Source: Lachnospiraceae bacterium
Lineage (GTDB): Bacteria > Bacillota > Clostridia > Lachnospirales > Lachnospiraceae
Assembly: GCA_910574185.1 (NCBI GenBank)
Contig: CAJSZQ010000021.1
Location: forward strand, 1 to 64,000
Direction of reading: 5' to 3'
Length of the DNA stretch: 64,000 bases
Below are positions 32,146-39,914 of this stretch, piece by piece. The number at the start of each line of letters is the position of its first letter. Position 1 is the first letter of the stretch. The notes beneath the pieces are model-generated. The model did no database searches. It had not been told where the DNA came from and saw only the letters and a program-made list of their open reading frames with translations. The translations under genes and the position numbers were made by a program.

Positions 32146-34160
32146 GCTATCCCCTCCTGTTTTTTCCACTTCGCAAAAATTGCCGGAACATCTTGTGTCT
32201 GATCATCTTCTACTTTTTTCTTTTGCTCATGAGACACAATCTTATCATTTTCTTCTTTTTTATTTTTTAGCAAAATACTGTTAGTGTCTGGTATTAAAAT
32301 TTCATTGCCTTCTTTATCTCGCTTGAAAGTAGGATTTCCTCTTTTATCGTGACCTATCTTTTCAACCATAGCCATAAAAACATTATAATCTGCCATTACT
32401 CCACTCTTTTCTTCAGTATCTTTTTGTTCTTGCGTTTTCTTCTGTAAAAACAAAACCGAAGTTTGCGTACCATTGCGTGGTTGAAATGTATCTGCATGCA
32501 AATCTATACTTGCAATTATGCGGTGGTTCTTAATAAGCCATTCTCGAATGTATCCCAATCCTGGAGAACCCAAAATTGAATCAGGTAAAACAATTCCCAT
32601 TCTGCCCCCTGGTACAAGCAGCTGAGTACACCGTTCAATAAATAAAATTTCAGGCGGAACAGAAGACTGCAATTTTTGTGTTTTAGTCCATATTCCCGTT
32701 TTTTTGTCATTTACCCAAATATGTGCTAACTCATATTGCTCCAAAACATTCTTATCTTTAACAGGAATCTTACTTCCAAATGGAGGATTTGTTACTATTA
32801 CATCAAAGAAACCAATCGTATTATAATTACGTAATTCAGCTTTATCTATTCCTAAAGCTTCTGCAAGTTTTGAACGAAATTCATCTGTCCATTCATGTGG
32901 CGGAAGTAATGTATTCGTTTGCAAAATATTTCCGCTACCATCATTATTCATTACCATATTCATTTTTGTTGCTTTAACAAGGTCTGGATTGATATCAAAT
33001 CCAAAATAATTCGATACTGCCATCTCAGATATTTTATCTTGAAATACTCGAACTGTAGCGCTATCCCAATCCTCTTTACTAATTCTGATAGAATCACCAA
33101 ACTCTTTTTCAAGCTTCATAATTACATGTGTCATAGCAGTTACCAAAAATCCGCCTGTACCACATGAACTATCCAGCACTTTTTCATCAATAGCAGGATT
33201 AATCATTTCAACAACCATCTTCATAACATTTCTTGGAGTAAAAAACTCGCCTCTGTCTCCACGAAGATTTGCACCCACTATTTCTTCATATGCTTTTCCT
33301 TTTATATCTATGTTAGTATTCAAAAGACTATATTTTTGAATTTCACTTACGATATACGCCAAACTACGAGGTGAAAGCTTAATTTCATCATTTGCTTCAA
33401 AAATTTTTCCATGCCTCTTTTTTACTCGCTCGAATATTTTGGAAATACGCTTGCGTACGGTTAATTGCCCATCTGGATTAGAACGTTCTTCGGAAGTTGT
33501 ATAAAACTCTAAAGGCGCCGGTATATTTCGTTCATCCTCTATTTTGCAAAAAATAACTTTTAATAATTCAAAAAATGCCGACTGCTTCTGCAAGCCATCG
33601 TTAATATGGATATGATTGTGACAAGTTTTAAATACAAACAATAAATTGTCATCATAAGCATTTTTTAATGAAGTACGCTTAGGCCGATTAATATCGTCCA
33701 AGTTACCATCCGCTGACGGAATGTCATTATAATCCATAAAATCAATCTGGCCTTTATCATTCACATATTTACGAAAAACTTCTTTTTGCTTACCATTTGT
33801 CCACATTCCCCATTCACAATTTGGACATGCTGACATATAGGATTTCAGTTGTTCAACGCCATCTTTTGCATTACGGGCATCTACAATTTCTTTCTTACAT
33901 TCAATAATAAGCTTTACATTTTCCTGAACCTTACTAACACAATCCTTACCAAAAATAACTATATCAGCACGAGGTTTTTTCGACCCGAGTTGCAATGTAT
34001 ATTCAATAGAAATTTGCGCCGGTGAATACTTATGTTCATTAACTAAGCGCTTTTCAATTGTTTGTCTTACATATTCTTCAGGAGTATCGTTGCGGAATTT
34101 ACCATCAATATAATCACATATTTTTCCATCAGGTATAACTATTACTTTCGCCTCACTCAT
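32139..34160 (-). CDS. Fused nuclease and N6-adenine methyltransferase (BcgI-like RM subunit)
   Basis: 673 residues from ATG 34,160 behind AGGAG. The N-terminal 130 residues match the HSDR_N-type PD-(D/E)xK nuclease fold: KKPRADIVIFGKD (D66), then VKLIIECKKE (E87, K89). After a helical linker, the HsdM-like methyltransferase follows: EFFTPRNVMKMVVEMINP, DSSCGTGGFL (about 330-339), and NPPF (458-461). No separate HsdR helicase is present. A combined cleavage-modification chain with a separate S subunit is the layout of BcgI-type IIB enzymes and of helicase-free type I-like systems. It probably methylates and cuts without ATP-driven translocation. Confidence 0.8.
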   Translation of the reverse strand: MSEAKVIVIPDGKICDYIDGKFRNDTPEEYVRQTIEKRLVNEHKYSPAQISIEYTLQLGSKKPRADIVIFGKDCVSKVQENVKLIIECKKEIVDARNAKDGVEQLKSYMSACPNCEWGMWTNGKQKEVFRKYVNDKGQIDFMDYNDIPSADGNLDDINRPKRTSLKNAYDDNLLFVFKTCHNHIHINDGLQKQSAFFELLKVIFCKIEDERNIPAPLEFYTTSEERSNPDGQLTVRKRISKIFERVKKRHGKIFEANDEIKLSPRSLAYIVSEIQKYSLLNTNIDIKGKAYEEIVGANLRGDRGEFFTPRNVMKMVVEMINPAIDEKVLDSSCGTGGFLVTAMTHVIMKLEKEFGDSIRISKEDWDSATVRVFQDKISEMAVSNYFGFDINPDLVKATKMNMVMNNDGSGNILQTNTLLPPHEWTDEFRSKLAEALGIDKAELRNYNTIGFFDVIVTNPPFGSKIPVKDKNVLEQYELAHIWVNDKKTGIWTKTQKLQSSVPPEILFIERCTQLLVPGGRMGIVLPDSILGSPGLGYIREWLIKNHRIIASIDLHADTFQPRNGTQTSVLFLQKKTQEQKDTEEKSGVMADYNVFMAMVEKIGHDKRGNPTFKRDKEGNEILIPDTNSILLKNKKEENDKIVSHEQKKKVEDDQTQDVPAIFAKWKKQEGIAW

Positions 34161-34209
34161 AATCACTTCTCCTTTGATTTTGTCTTATATTTTTAATTCC
34201 TCACGAACT

Positions 34210-34398
34210 CTAGTCAATAGCGCTACGCCCACTTTTAACCCAGACATCCAATTCAACTCTCTTAAATTTCCACAGCTTGCCTATTTTATGTGCAGGAATA
34301 TCAGTTTTCTTTATCCAATTTCTAATGGTGTCTTTTGTTACATCCAAATAATTAGCTGCTGCTTCAATTCCAATCCAATCTTCCATATAATTATCCAT
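34210..34398 (-). CDS. Excisionase/MerR-like HTH protein, 62 aa
   Basis: Short winged HTH: MEDWIGIEAAANYLDVTKDT, IRNWIKKTDIPAHKIGKLWK, FKRVELDVWV. This is the helix-turn-helix type found in excisionases and in small regulators placed before restriction-modification genes. It is 50 bp upstream of the nuclease-methyltransferase start on the same strand, so it is more likely an R-M control protein than an excisionase here. The start could be ATG 34,398 or 34,386. Confidence 0.75.
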   Translation of the reverse strand: MDNYMEDWIGIEAAANYLDVTKDTIRNWIKKTDIPAHKIGKLWKFKRVELDVWVKSGRSAID

Positions 34399-34578
34399 TG
34401 TGTAAGTTCTCCTATTCTTTTAAGTGTTATCAATAGTCTAGCACGTATGTTCTAGGTTTTCAATATGTTTTTGTGGTATTTTATTGTATTTTTGGTAGTA
34501 TTTGTTCACAACTTAGATTTAATTTTTACTTTTTCATTGACTTATATACAGTAACGGTTCTTTGAGCATACTCTGACT

Positions 34579-34818
34579 CTACACATGCTGAAGATTATAT
34601 GCAGGCTTAAGCTGCACGTTTCTTGGTGTCGTCTGATTTTCCTTTATCTTACCGTAGATCTTATAAAAATCACTAAGCTCCATTCCCTCCACAAAAGCAC
34701 TCAGTAAACGGACCGAAGCATCTTCCGGGATTAAAATTTCCAAATCCAGCGGAAGTTTGATTTGATAGTACATAGAACATAAAGTATAATTTTTCTGTAG
34801 GATTTGATTTAGTAGCAT
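34579..34818 (-). pseudogene. IS1182-family transposase remnant with internal deletion
   Basis: The 79-residue frame starts like IS1182 transposases (YTLCSMYYQIKLPLDLEILI, PEDASVRLLSAFVEGMELSD). After KENQTTPR it jumps to NVQLKPAYNLQHV, which belongs to the middle of such transposases, then stops. So about 200 or more residues between are deleted and the C-terminal half is missing. A hairpin at about 34,878-34,918 may be part of the old IS end. Confidence 0.75.
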
Positions 34819-35067
34819 AATTAAATTTTACACCAAGAGGCCTGGATTTTCGTAGTCTCGACTCCTATCTTTTAATAAAAAGCACTGCCGCACTAAATTT
34901 TTATTTTAGTACGACAGCCTCCATATTCTTGTATCTGTATAATTTTTTGCCTATCTCTTGGTGAACTTCAAACCGCATAAAATAAAGCTTTACAGACTAT
35001 TTGTGTGCTATAAGTGTGTTATGAAAAACCATTTTTGTCTATTTATGAACACTTACAGACACTTTCT

Positions 35068-35880
35068 TTAATCCCACATTAATTTGTATTCCAACACATG
35101 GCTTAACAATTTTCTTGGTTCAACATTAAACTGCTTTGCTAATTTCTGTATTCTCTCATCCAGCAAATGAATATTTTCTTCCTCACCTCTACGAATATCC
35201 GCTTCCTCATGCAACAAAAATTCTGAAATACCATTAGGCTCTGCCCCAAGTTTCTCAAATAATCTTTGACTTGGATAATTTTCAACATCAATTCTTGCAC
35301 GAAATTCCGATACATTCAGACGATTCTTTATTTCATCTAACATAACACTAATTGCTCTATATCCAATTCCTTTGTGTTTCCACTTATTCAAAATTTCTAT
35401 CGCTATCTCCCATTGTTCATGCGTAGTATTCTTTATACCACAATATCCGGCATATTCATTATCCACGATTACCGAAAACATCAATGCTTTATACTCTATA
35501 TGTTCATTCCATAACATATTACGATAGGCTTCTTCTTTCATCATTGATTTAACGATATTATTTTCCTTTTGCAATTCAATAAATATGTCTTTATCCGAAT
35601 CCTGTACTTTTCGTAGTATAATTTCATTTTCTGTAATAATACACTCTCCCATTGCCCAGAACTTCTTATAAATCTTTTTCCCAATTTCATCATATGTAGC
35701 AATATCAATTAAACGTTCTGCCAGCAACGTATTCTCTTTATCCTTAAGAAAATTGATTGCTTCTTTCTTTTTTTCTTCAAAGGTTCTTCCATCTTCTTTT
35801 TCTATAATGTCCATAACTTTATGTATTGAATCTTCTATTGAAATTTTCATAACGTTAGCAGCTAATGATTGATTTTTCAT
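35068..35880 (-). CDS. GNAT-family N-acetyltransferase, 270 aa
   Basis: Start at ATG 35,880 (MKNQSLAANVMKIS) behind AAGAGGTCG. An 80-residue helical leader precedes the GNAT fold: ITENEIILRKVQDSDKDIFI, SVIVDNEYAGYCGIKNTTHE, then the CoA-binding region KWKHKGIGYRAISVMLDEI and ENYPSQRLFEKLGA. The final 50 residues are an extra helical tail with a LLDERIQKLAKQFNVEPRKL motif. It would acetylate a small molecule or protein amine; the substrate cannot be told. It stands alone between the IS remnant and the second recombinase, in accessory DNA. Confidence 0.85.
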   Translation of the reverse strand: MKNQSLAANVMKISIEDSIHKVMDIIEKEDGRTFEEKKKEAINFLKDKENTLLAERLIDIATYDEIGKKIYKKFWAMGECIITENEIILRKVQDSDKDIFIELQKENNIVKSMMKEEAYRNMLWNEHIEYKALMFSVIVDNEYAGYCGIKNTTHEQWEIAIEILNKWKHKGIGYRAISVMLDEIKNRLNVSEFRARIDVENYPSQRLFEKLGAEPNGISEFLLHEEADIRRGEEENIHLLDERIQKLAKQFNVEPRKLLSHVLEYKLMWD

Positions 35881-36113
35881 TTTAACGACCTCTTCCATAC
35901 AATGATAATTTTCATTTTATCACAAAACCGCCTTTTTGCATATTTCAAAAATATTTCAGAATGGCAGCAGGACTAAGGTTTTTTGAAAATGCCCGGCAAT
36001 TTGACACGCTTACTACCACTATACGGCGTTTTGCTATAACCCCCCACCCTATGCTTATTCTGGAACAAAATAAAAGGGTACGCACCGAACACATACCCTT
36101 AATGAAGTATTAT

Positions 36114-36782
36114 TTATTTCTCATTCTTAACTATTTCAATATATTTCTTTAACGTATTTCTGCTTATATTATGTTTCTGCATCAAATCTATTTGCTTTAT
36201 ACTTCTATCTTTAATGAATAGCTGTATATCCGCTTTCAACTCGTCTGACATTTTATCAAGCTTCCCTGTTGCTCTGCCGCTACGTTTGCTGCTGGCTTCT
36301 ATTCCGTCCTTAATTCTTTGAACTGTTATTTTTCTTTCCTGCTCTGCTCTGTCCAACTCCACAATCAGCAATAGCTTTACAGTGCTTTCAAGGCTCGTCC
36401 TTGCTACTAAATTTTGTGCCTTTGCCACATTCAATAACTGCTTGATATACGGAGTGCTTACTGTCTGATTATCAATAAAAATCAATTCAACGCCTTTATT
36501 CAACAGTTCCATATACTTCATATACCCAACTTCTGCTTCTCTTGTAAATCGGCATATATCCTTAAAGACAATCATATCTCCTGGCTGTACTATGCTCTCT
36601 AATTTTTGCCATTGCTTACGCTCTGTAAAATTCTTACCGCTTTTATCTTCCCTAAACTCTAACAGATATTCAATATCATTTTCTTTTGCATATCTTTGTA
36701 ATGCACTTTCCTGACGGGTAAACTTCTGTAAATCTCTTTCCTCTGATGTGCTTATCCTCATATAGCTATATACATTACACAT
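36114..36782 (-). CDS. Serine recombinase (resolvase family), 222 aa
   Basis: N-terminal YSYMRISTSEERDLQKFTRQ has the catalytic Ser. DMIVFKDICRFTREAEVGYM aligns with the conserved R-x-x-R region, although it reads CRFTR instead of SRLSR. The middle helix ends in TVQRIKDGIEASSKRSGRAT, and a C-terminal HTH follows (QKHNISRNTLKKYIEIVKN). It belongs to the same broad family as the recombinase at 4618-5325 but is not a close copy. It may resolve or move the local accessory block. Upstream lies a type I toxin locus on the other strand. Confidence 0.85.
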   Translation of the reverse strand: MCNVYSYMRISTSEERDLQKFTRQESALQRYAKENDIEYLLEFREDKSGKNFTERKQWQKLESIVQPGDMIVFKDICRFTREAEVGYMKYMELLNKGVELIFIDNQTVSTPYIKQLLNVAKAQNLVARTSLESTVKLLLIVELDRAEQERKITVQRIKDGIEASSKRSGRATGKLDKMSDELKADIQLFIKDRSIKQIDLMQKHNISRNTLKKYIEIVKNEK

Positions 36783-36993
36783 AATAATACCGCCTTCCTT
36801 CTATCAAATAAACTATAGATATTTTGACGGTTTACACATCACCAAAGAACACTTGACAAAATTTAATAGGGGAATTGTTACAAAAGAAAGAATATGATAG
36901 AATATCGGAGAGGAACAATCGTGTTGCAAGGTGGTAGCCTCCCTAAACTTCACACCCGGTTTGCCGGAGTACATAAGAGGGGAGGTGGCGCAA

Positions 36994-37110
36994 ATGACAG
37001 CTTTTGAAATCATTTCGATTTTCATAGGTATATTGGCTCTGCTGATTGCCTTTGGTAGTTTTGTTATAGCGTTGCTTGCCTTTCTCGATAAGAGGAACAA
37101 GCGAAAATAA
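36994..37110 (+). CDS. Holin-like type I toxin, 38 aa
   Basis: ATG 36,994 behind GGGGAGGTGG. One membrane helix (EIISIFIGILALLIAFGSFV, IALLAFL) and a basic tail (DKRNKRK), as in the putative holin-like toxins of the Fst/TxpA type, which damage the membrane when unpaired. The 3' end overlaps an opposing antitoxin RNA gene. The mRNA promoter is probably TTGTTA-N17-TAGAAT around 36,877-36,905. Confidence 0.8.
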   Translation: MTAFEIISIFIGILALLIAFGSFVIALLAFLDKRNKRK

Positions 37111-37235
37111 ATAAGCCTACCTTGTCACTTGGCCGGTGAAGGTAGGCTTATAACCTAGTCGGAGGTCAACCACTTTGTGGGCGGTCGTTTCCTCTTTTGT
37201 ATATATAATATAGCATAATCCCCGCATAAATTCAA
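37110..37235 (-). ncRNA. Antisense antitoxin RNA of the type I toxin locus
   Basis: The minus-strand promoter TTGAAT (37,235-37,230), 17 bp, TATATT (37,212-37,207) starts a transcript of about 90 nt. It ends at ATAAGCCTACCTT...AAGGTAGGCTTAT with T-rich flanks (about 37,110-37,152), which is also the toxin mRNA terminator. GGAGGTCAACC inside it recurs beside the toxin gene at 6775. The RNA is inferred from this layout. Confidence 0.65.
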
Positions 37236-37247
37236 GAATAAATTCCG

Positions 37248-37403
37248 TTAATGTAAACCGTTAGGGAAGTAATAGACTGCCGCCCTCTGTGGCTCTACAG
37301 GCTTGAAATACTCGTCCGGGTTTTCTCCGGCTTCTATCAATTCCTGTCTGCATTGCTCTATCCTCTGTAAAAGTTCTTCCCGGCTCTCCCCGGTTATCGC
37401 CAT
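37248..37403 (-). CDS. Small conserved-type protein, 51 aa, paired with RHH gene
   Basis: ATG 37,403 overlaps the stop of the RHH gene in a TGATG junction, which is strong evidence for translation. The product is MAITGESREELLQRIEQCRQ, then ENPDEYFKPVEPQR and AVYYFPNGLH. The arrangement of an RHH protein followed by this small acidic helix protein is typical of Lachnospiraceae conjugative elements. The TGATG coupling suggests the two proteins may be partners. Function unknown. Confidence 0.65.
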   Translation of the reverse strand: MAITGESREELLQRIEQCRQELIEAGENPDEYFKPVEPQRAAVYYFPNGLH

Positions 37404-37669
37404 CACATCATCTCATAATATTTTCTTGGTACTTGCCACTTTTCAAGCATCCGTTCCTGTTCTGCATTAAATCCCTGCTTTTTCTCTGCCATTCTGCTTG
37501 TACCGTCCGCAAGGTCATTACACACAAGCATATAAAGGTATTCATTGACACTTGCCCCTATTTCAGAACATATTTTCTTTATCCTGTCCTTTTCACCTTT
37601 GGGAATAACAAAATTTATTCTGTCGTAATGCTCTTTGATATGCCGGTTCTTATACGCTGTTCTATCCAT
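37403..37669 (-). CDS. Ribbon-helix-helix/MobC-like protein, 88 aa
   Basis: The core RINFVIPKGEKDRIKKICSE, IGASVNEYLYMLVCNDL has the strand-helix-helix pattern of Arc/MetJ-type RHH proteins. MobC-like relaxosome proteins and small repressors use this fold. The basic N-terminus fits DNA binding. It is translationally coupled to the 51-aa gene downstream. It is likely a remnant regulator or mobilisation accessory of an ICE; no relaxase is in the window. Confidence 0.75.
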   Translation of the reverse strand: MDRTAYKNRHIKEHYDRINFVIPKGEKDRIKKICSEIGASVNEYLYMLVCNDLADGTSRMAEKKQGFNAEQERMLEKWQVPRKYYEMM

Positions 37670-37816
37670 GAAAACACCGCCTTTTTTCTGATAACCGCAT
37701 TATACAAAAGTCTTACGCAAGACACAAGATTTTTATACCCTCATTTGTGTGCTATGTGTGTGCTACACTTCAAAATTCTGCACTTTTTACCACAATTTTA
37801 GAAAATACAGATATAA

Positions 37817-37856
37817 AAAAACCCTTGAAAACACTGGACTTTCAAGGGTTTTTCCA
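37817..37856 (-). terminator. Terminator of the rplM-rpsI operon
   Basis: On the minus strand AAACCCTTGAAA...TTTCAAGGGTTT, a long stem with a T-run, 22 bp past the rpsI stop. Confidence 0.85.
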
Positions 37857-37877
37857 ATCTCTTTAATTGTACTGTAA

Positions 37878-38270
37878 TTATCTCTTGGAAAACTGCGGAG
37901 CGCGACGAGCCGCTTTGAGGCCGTACTTCTTACGCTCTTTCATACGTGGATCACGAGTCAAATAGCCTGCTTTCTTAAGCGCCGGTCTGTAATCTGCGTC
38001 AGCCTCCAAAAGTGCTCTTGCAATGCCATGGCGGATTGCGCCTGCCTGTCCTGTATAGCCGCCGCCTTTGACATTCACAATTACGTCGAACTTACTTTCT
38101 GTCTCCGTCAGAGCCAATGGCTGACGAACAATTACCTTCAGTGTCTCAAGTCCGAGATACTCGTCAATATCTCTCTTATTTATCGTAATCTTACCTGTTC
38201 CAGGTACCAGATATACTCTTGCAATTGATTTTTTTCTTCTTCCTGTTCCATAATATCTTGCTGTTGCCAC
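37878..38270 (-). CDS. rpsI: 30S ribosomal protein S9
   Basis: 130 residues, full length. It starts [20 protein letters not shown] and ends in the conserved RRAPQFSKR tail that reaches the P-site. It lies 28 bp after rplM, in the conserved rplM-rpsI pair. Codon use and GC are higher than in the AT-rich DNA that begins just downstream, marking the right limit of the accessory region. Confidence 0.98.
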   Translation of the reverse strand: MATARYYGTGRRKKSIARVYLVPGTGKITINKRDIDEYLGLETLKVIVRQPLALTETESKFDVIVNVKGGGYTGQAGAIRHGIARALLEADADYRPALKKAGYLTRDPRMKERKKYGLKAARRAPQFSKR

Positions 38271-38298
38271 TTTGATATCCTCCTTTCGACCTTCCTAA

Positions 38299-38727
38299 TT
38301 AAAATTTCAATTCTTCTGGCTTCTGAGCCTGCTGCTCATGCTCCGGTCCAGCGTACACATGAAGTTTCTTAATCATAGCTCTTCCTAAAGGTCCCTTTGG
38401 AAGCATTCCCTTAACTGCCAGCTCAATCACTTTCTCCGGCTTCTTATCCATCATCTCTGCCAGTGTAGTCTCTCTCATTCCACCAACATATTCTGAATGG
38501 TTATAATATATCTTCTGGTTCATCTTCTTACCAGTTACTTTTATTTTCGCCGCGTTAACAATTACTACATAATCGCCTGTATCAATGTGCGGTGTAAATT
38601 CCGGCTTATTCTTGCCTCTCAAAATCTTAGCTACTTCCGATGACAAACGTCCCAATGTACATCCGGCAGCATCAACAACATACCATTTTCTTTCAATCTT
38701 ATCTGGATTAGCCATATAAGTTTTCAT
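38299..38727 (-). CDS. rplM: 50S ribosomal protein L13
   Basis: 142 residues, full length for L13. Hallmarks are [40 protein letters not shown], and the [20 protein letters not shown] motif. First gene of the rplM-rpsI operon; the ribosome site is AGGAGGGAAACC. In many Firmicutes truA lies directly upstream, but here truA is at 55.5 kb, separated by about 16.8 kb of other genes. Confidence 0.98.
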   Translation of the reverse strand: MKTYMANPDKIERKWYVVDAAGCTLGRLSSEVAKILRGKNKPEFTPHIDTGDYVVIVNAAKIKVTGKKMNQKIYYNHSEYVGGMRETTLAEMMDKKPEKVIELAVKGMLPKGPLGRAMIKKLHVYAGPEHEQQAQKPEELKF

Positions 38728-39127
38728 TGGTTTCCCTCCTATGAATCATTACATTACTTCTTAAAACTAACTCTATTGGAATCAGATGCCTCCGGGGCTT
38801 TGGAGCAGTCTGTTTCTCCTGTCGTCATACTTTTTTATTATATTATAGGCTTTTTCACCTGTCAACTATTTTTTCCTTTTTCTTTCGTATCCTGGCGCCC
38901 TCAATACAGCAGATAATATGTAATTACCTCCGATTTGTAGTTTCATGGATTTACCTGCATACTATGAGTTAGTATGCCCATCAGGAGACGCCCTTGAGTA
39001 TACTATACAAATAAAAAGCGGAAGACCTTTTAAGTTGATAAAATATAAAAGGCTTCCACTTTTCATTCTTTCCCCTTCATTCAAGGCTCTGGATTGTGTT
39101 ATCAAATAACGGATTCATTACACCATA
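38728..39127 (-). promoter_or_regulatory. rplM leader and terminator of the SDR/OYE operon
   Basis: The first 120 bp form the rplM leader, with AGCTCC/GGAGCC-type pairs, possibly an L13 autoregulatory leader, although I cannot fold it with certainty. At 39,012-39,064 AAAGCGGAAG...CTTCCACTTT forms a terminator stem serving the SDR gene at 39,128. No gene seen. Confidence 0.55.
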
Positions 39128-39892
39128 CTAAGTGCATGACCACCCGCCGTCAATAATAAGATTCTGTCCTGTCATATAGGAGGCTTCTTCGCTTGCCATA
39201 AAAACAATCGCAGCGTCAAGTTCGTGATTCTTTCCCGGCCGTTTCATTGGACACCATGTATGGATGAAATCATCAAACCACTCCTGTCCGACCGGCGACT
39301 GCTCTGACGCAAAAAATCCAGGACTCAGACAATTTACGGTAATACCATACGGCGCCCACTCGTTGGCAAGCTGACGGGTCAGATTAATAACGCCTCCTTT
39401 TGCCGCGGAATACTCGCAAATTCCCCGCCCGAAGGTGCGGTCCAGCGCAATTCCGCCAAGCATAGAGGAAATATTAATTACCCGTCCGTAATAATTTTCT
39501 TTCATCAGCGATGCAAATTCTCTTGCACAATAAAATACTCCGTTCAGGCATACATCCATCGTTGCCAGCCACTTTTCATCCGTCAATTCCAACGCCCAGT
39601 CATTATGTCCCGCTCCGGCACAGTTAATCAGAATATCGCACTGGTGAAATTCTTCCCATACCGCGTCCTTACATTCCCGGACGCGGGCGCTATCCGTCAC
39701 ATCACAAGACAACGGAAGGCACTTTACTCCATACTGATTCCTGATATTCTCCGCATTTTCTTCCAGCTTTTCTTTCCTTCTTGCAAGTAAAACAATATCG
39801 CATCCTCTTGCTGCAAGCGCATGAGAAAATAACACCCCAATGCCGGACGAGCCGCCTGTTACTACCGCTACTTTTCCTTTAAATTCAAACAT
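39128..39892 (-). CDS. Short-chain dehydrogenase/reductase (island SDR 1)
   Basis: 254 residues from ATG 39,892 (MFEFKGKVAVVTGGSSGIG) behind GAGGAGGG; a longer frame overlaps the OYE gene. Cofactor motif TGGSSGIG, NCAGAGH (NNAG variant), catalytic SSML...YSAAKGG with Ser, Tyr and Lys, and the substrate lid after NCLSPGFF. The C-terminus YMTGQNLIIDGGWSCT is standard. A classical SDR oxidises or reduces a hydroxyl/keto group. It follows the first OYE-type reductase by 22 bp, so they probably act on the same substrate. The substrate is not known; hydroxysteroids are one possibility because of the OYE family. Confidence 0.9.
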   Translation of the reverse strand: MFEFKGKVAVVTGGSSGIGVLFSHALAARGCDIVLLARRKEKLEENAENIRNQYGVKCLPLSCDVTDSARVRECKDAVWEEFHQCDILINCAGAGHNDWALELTDEKWLATMDVCLNGVFYCAREFASLMKENYYGRVINISSMLGGIALDRTFGRGICEYSAAKGGVINLTRQLANEWAPYGITVNCLSPGFFASEQSPVGQEWFDDFIHTWCPMKRPGKNHELDAAIVFMASEEASYMTGQNLIIDGGWSCT

Positions 39893-39914
39893 CTTCCAAT
39901 CCCTCCTCGTATTT

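Noticed and set aside
32139..34160. Standard type I HsdM
   Set aside because: The N-terminal 130 residues carry PD-(D/E)xK motifs and no hsdR follows, so a nuclease-methyltransferase fusion fits better.
34210..34398. Excisionase of the integrated element
   Set aside because: It lies outside the att scar and directly before the R-M genes, so a control protein is more likely.
36813..37100. A 95-codon minus-strand frame opposite the toxin
   Set aside because: It is antisense to a well-supported toxin gene and starts inside the upstream recombinase leader without a ribosome site.
37141..37165. Possible second tRNA fragment (GTCGGAGGTC)
   Set aside because: It does not fold into tRNA arms and belongs to the antitoxin RNA region.
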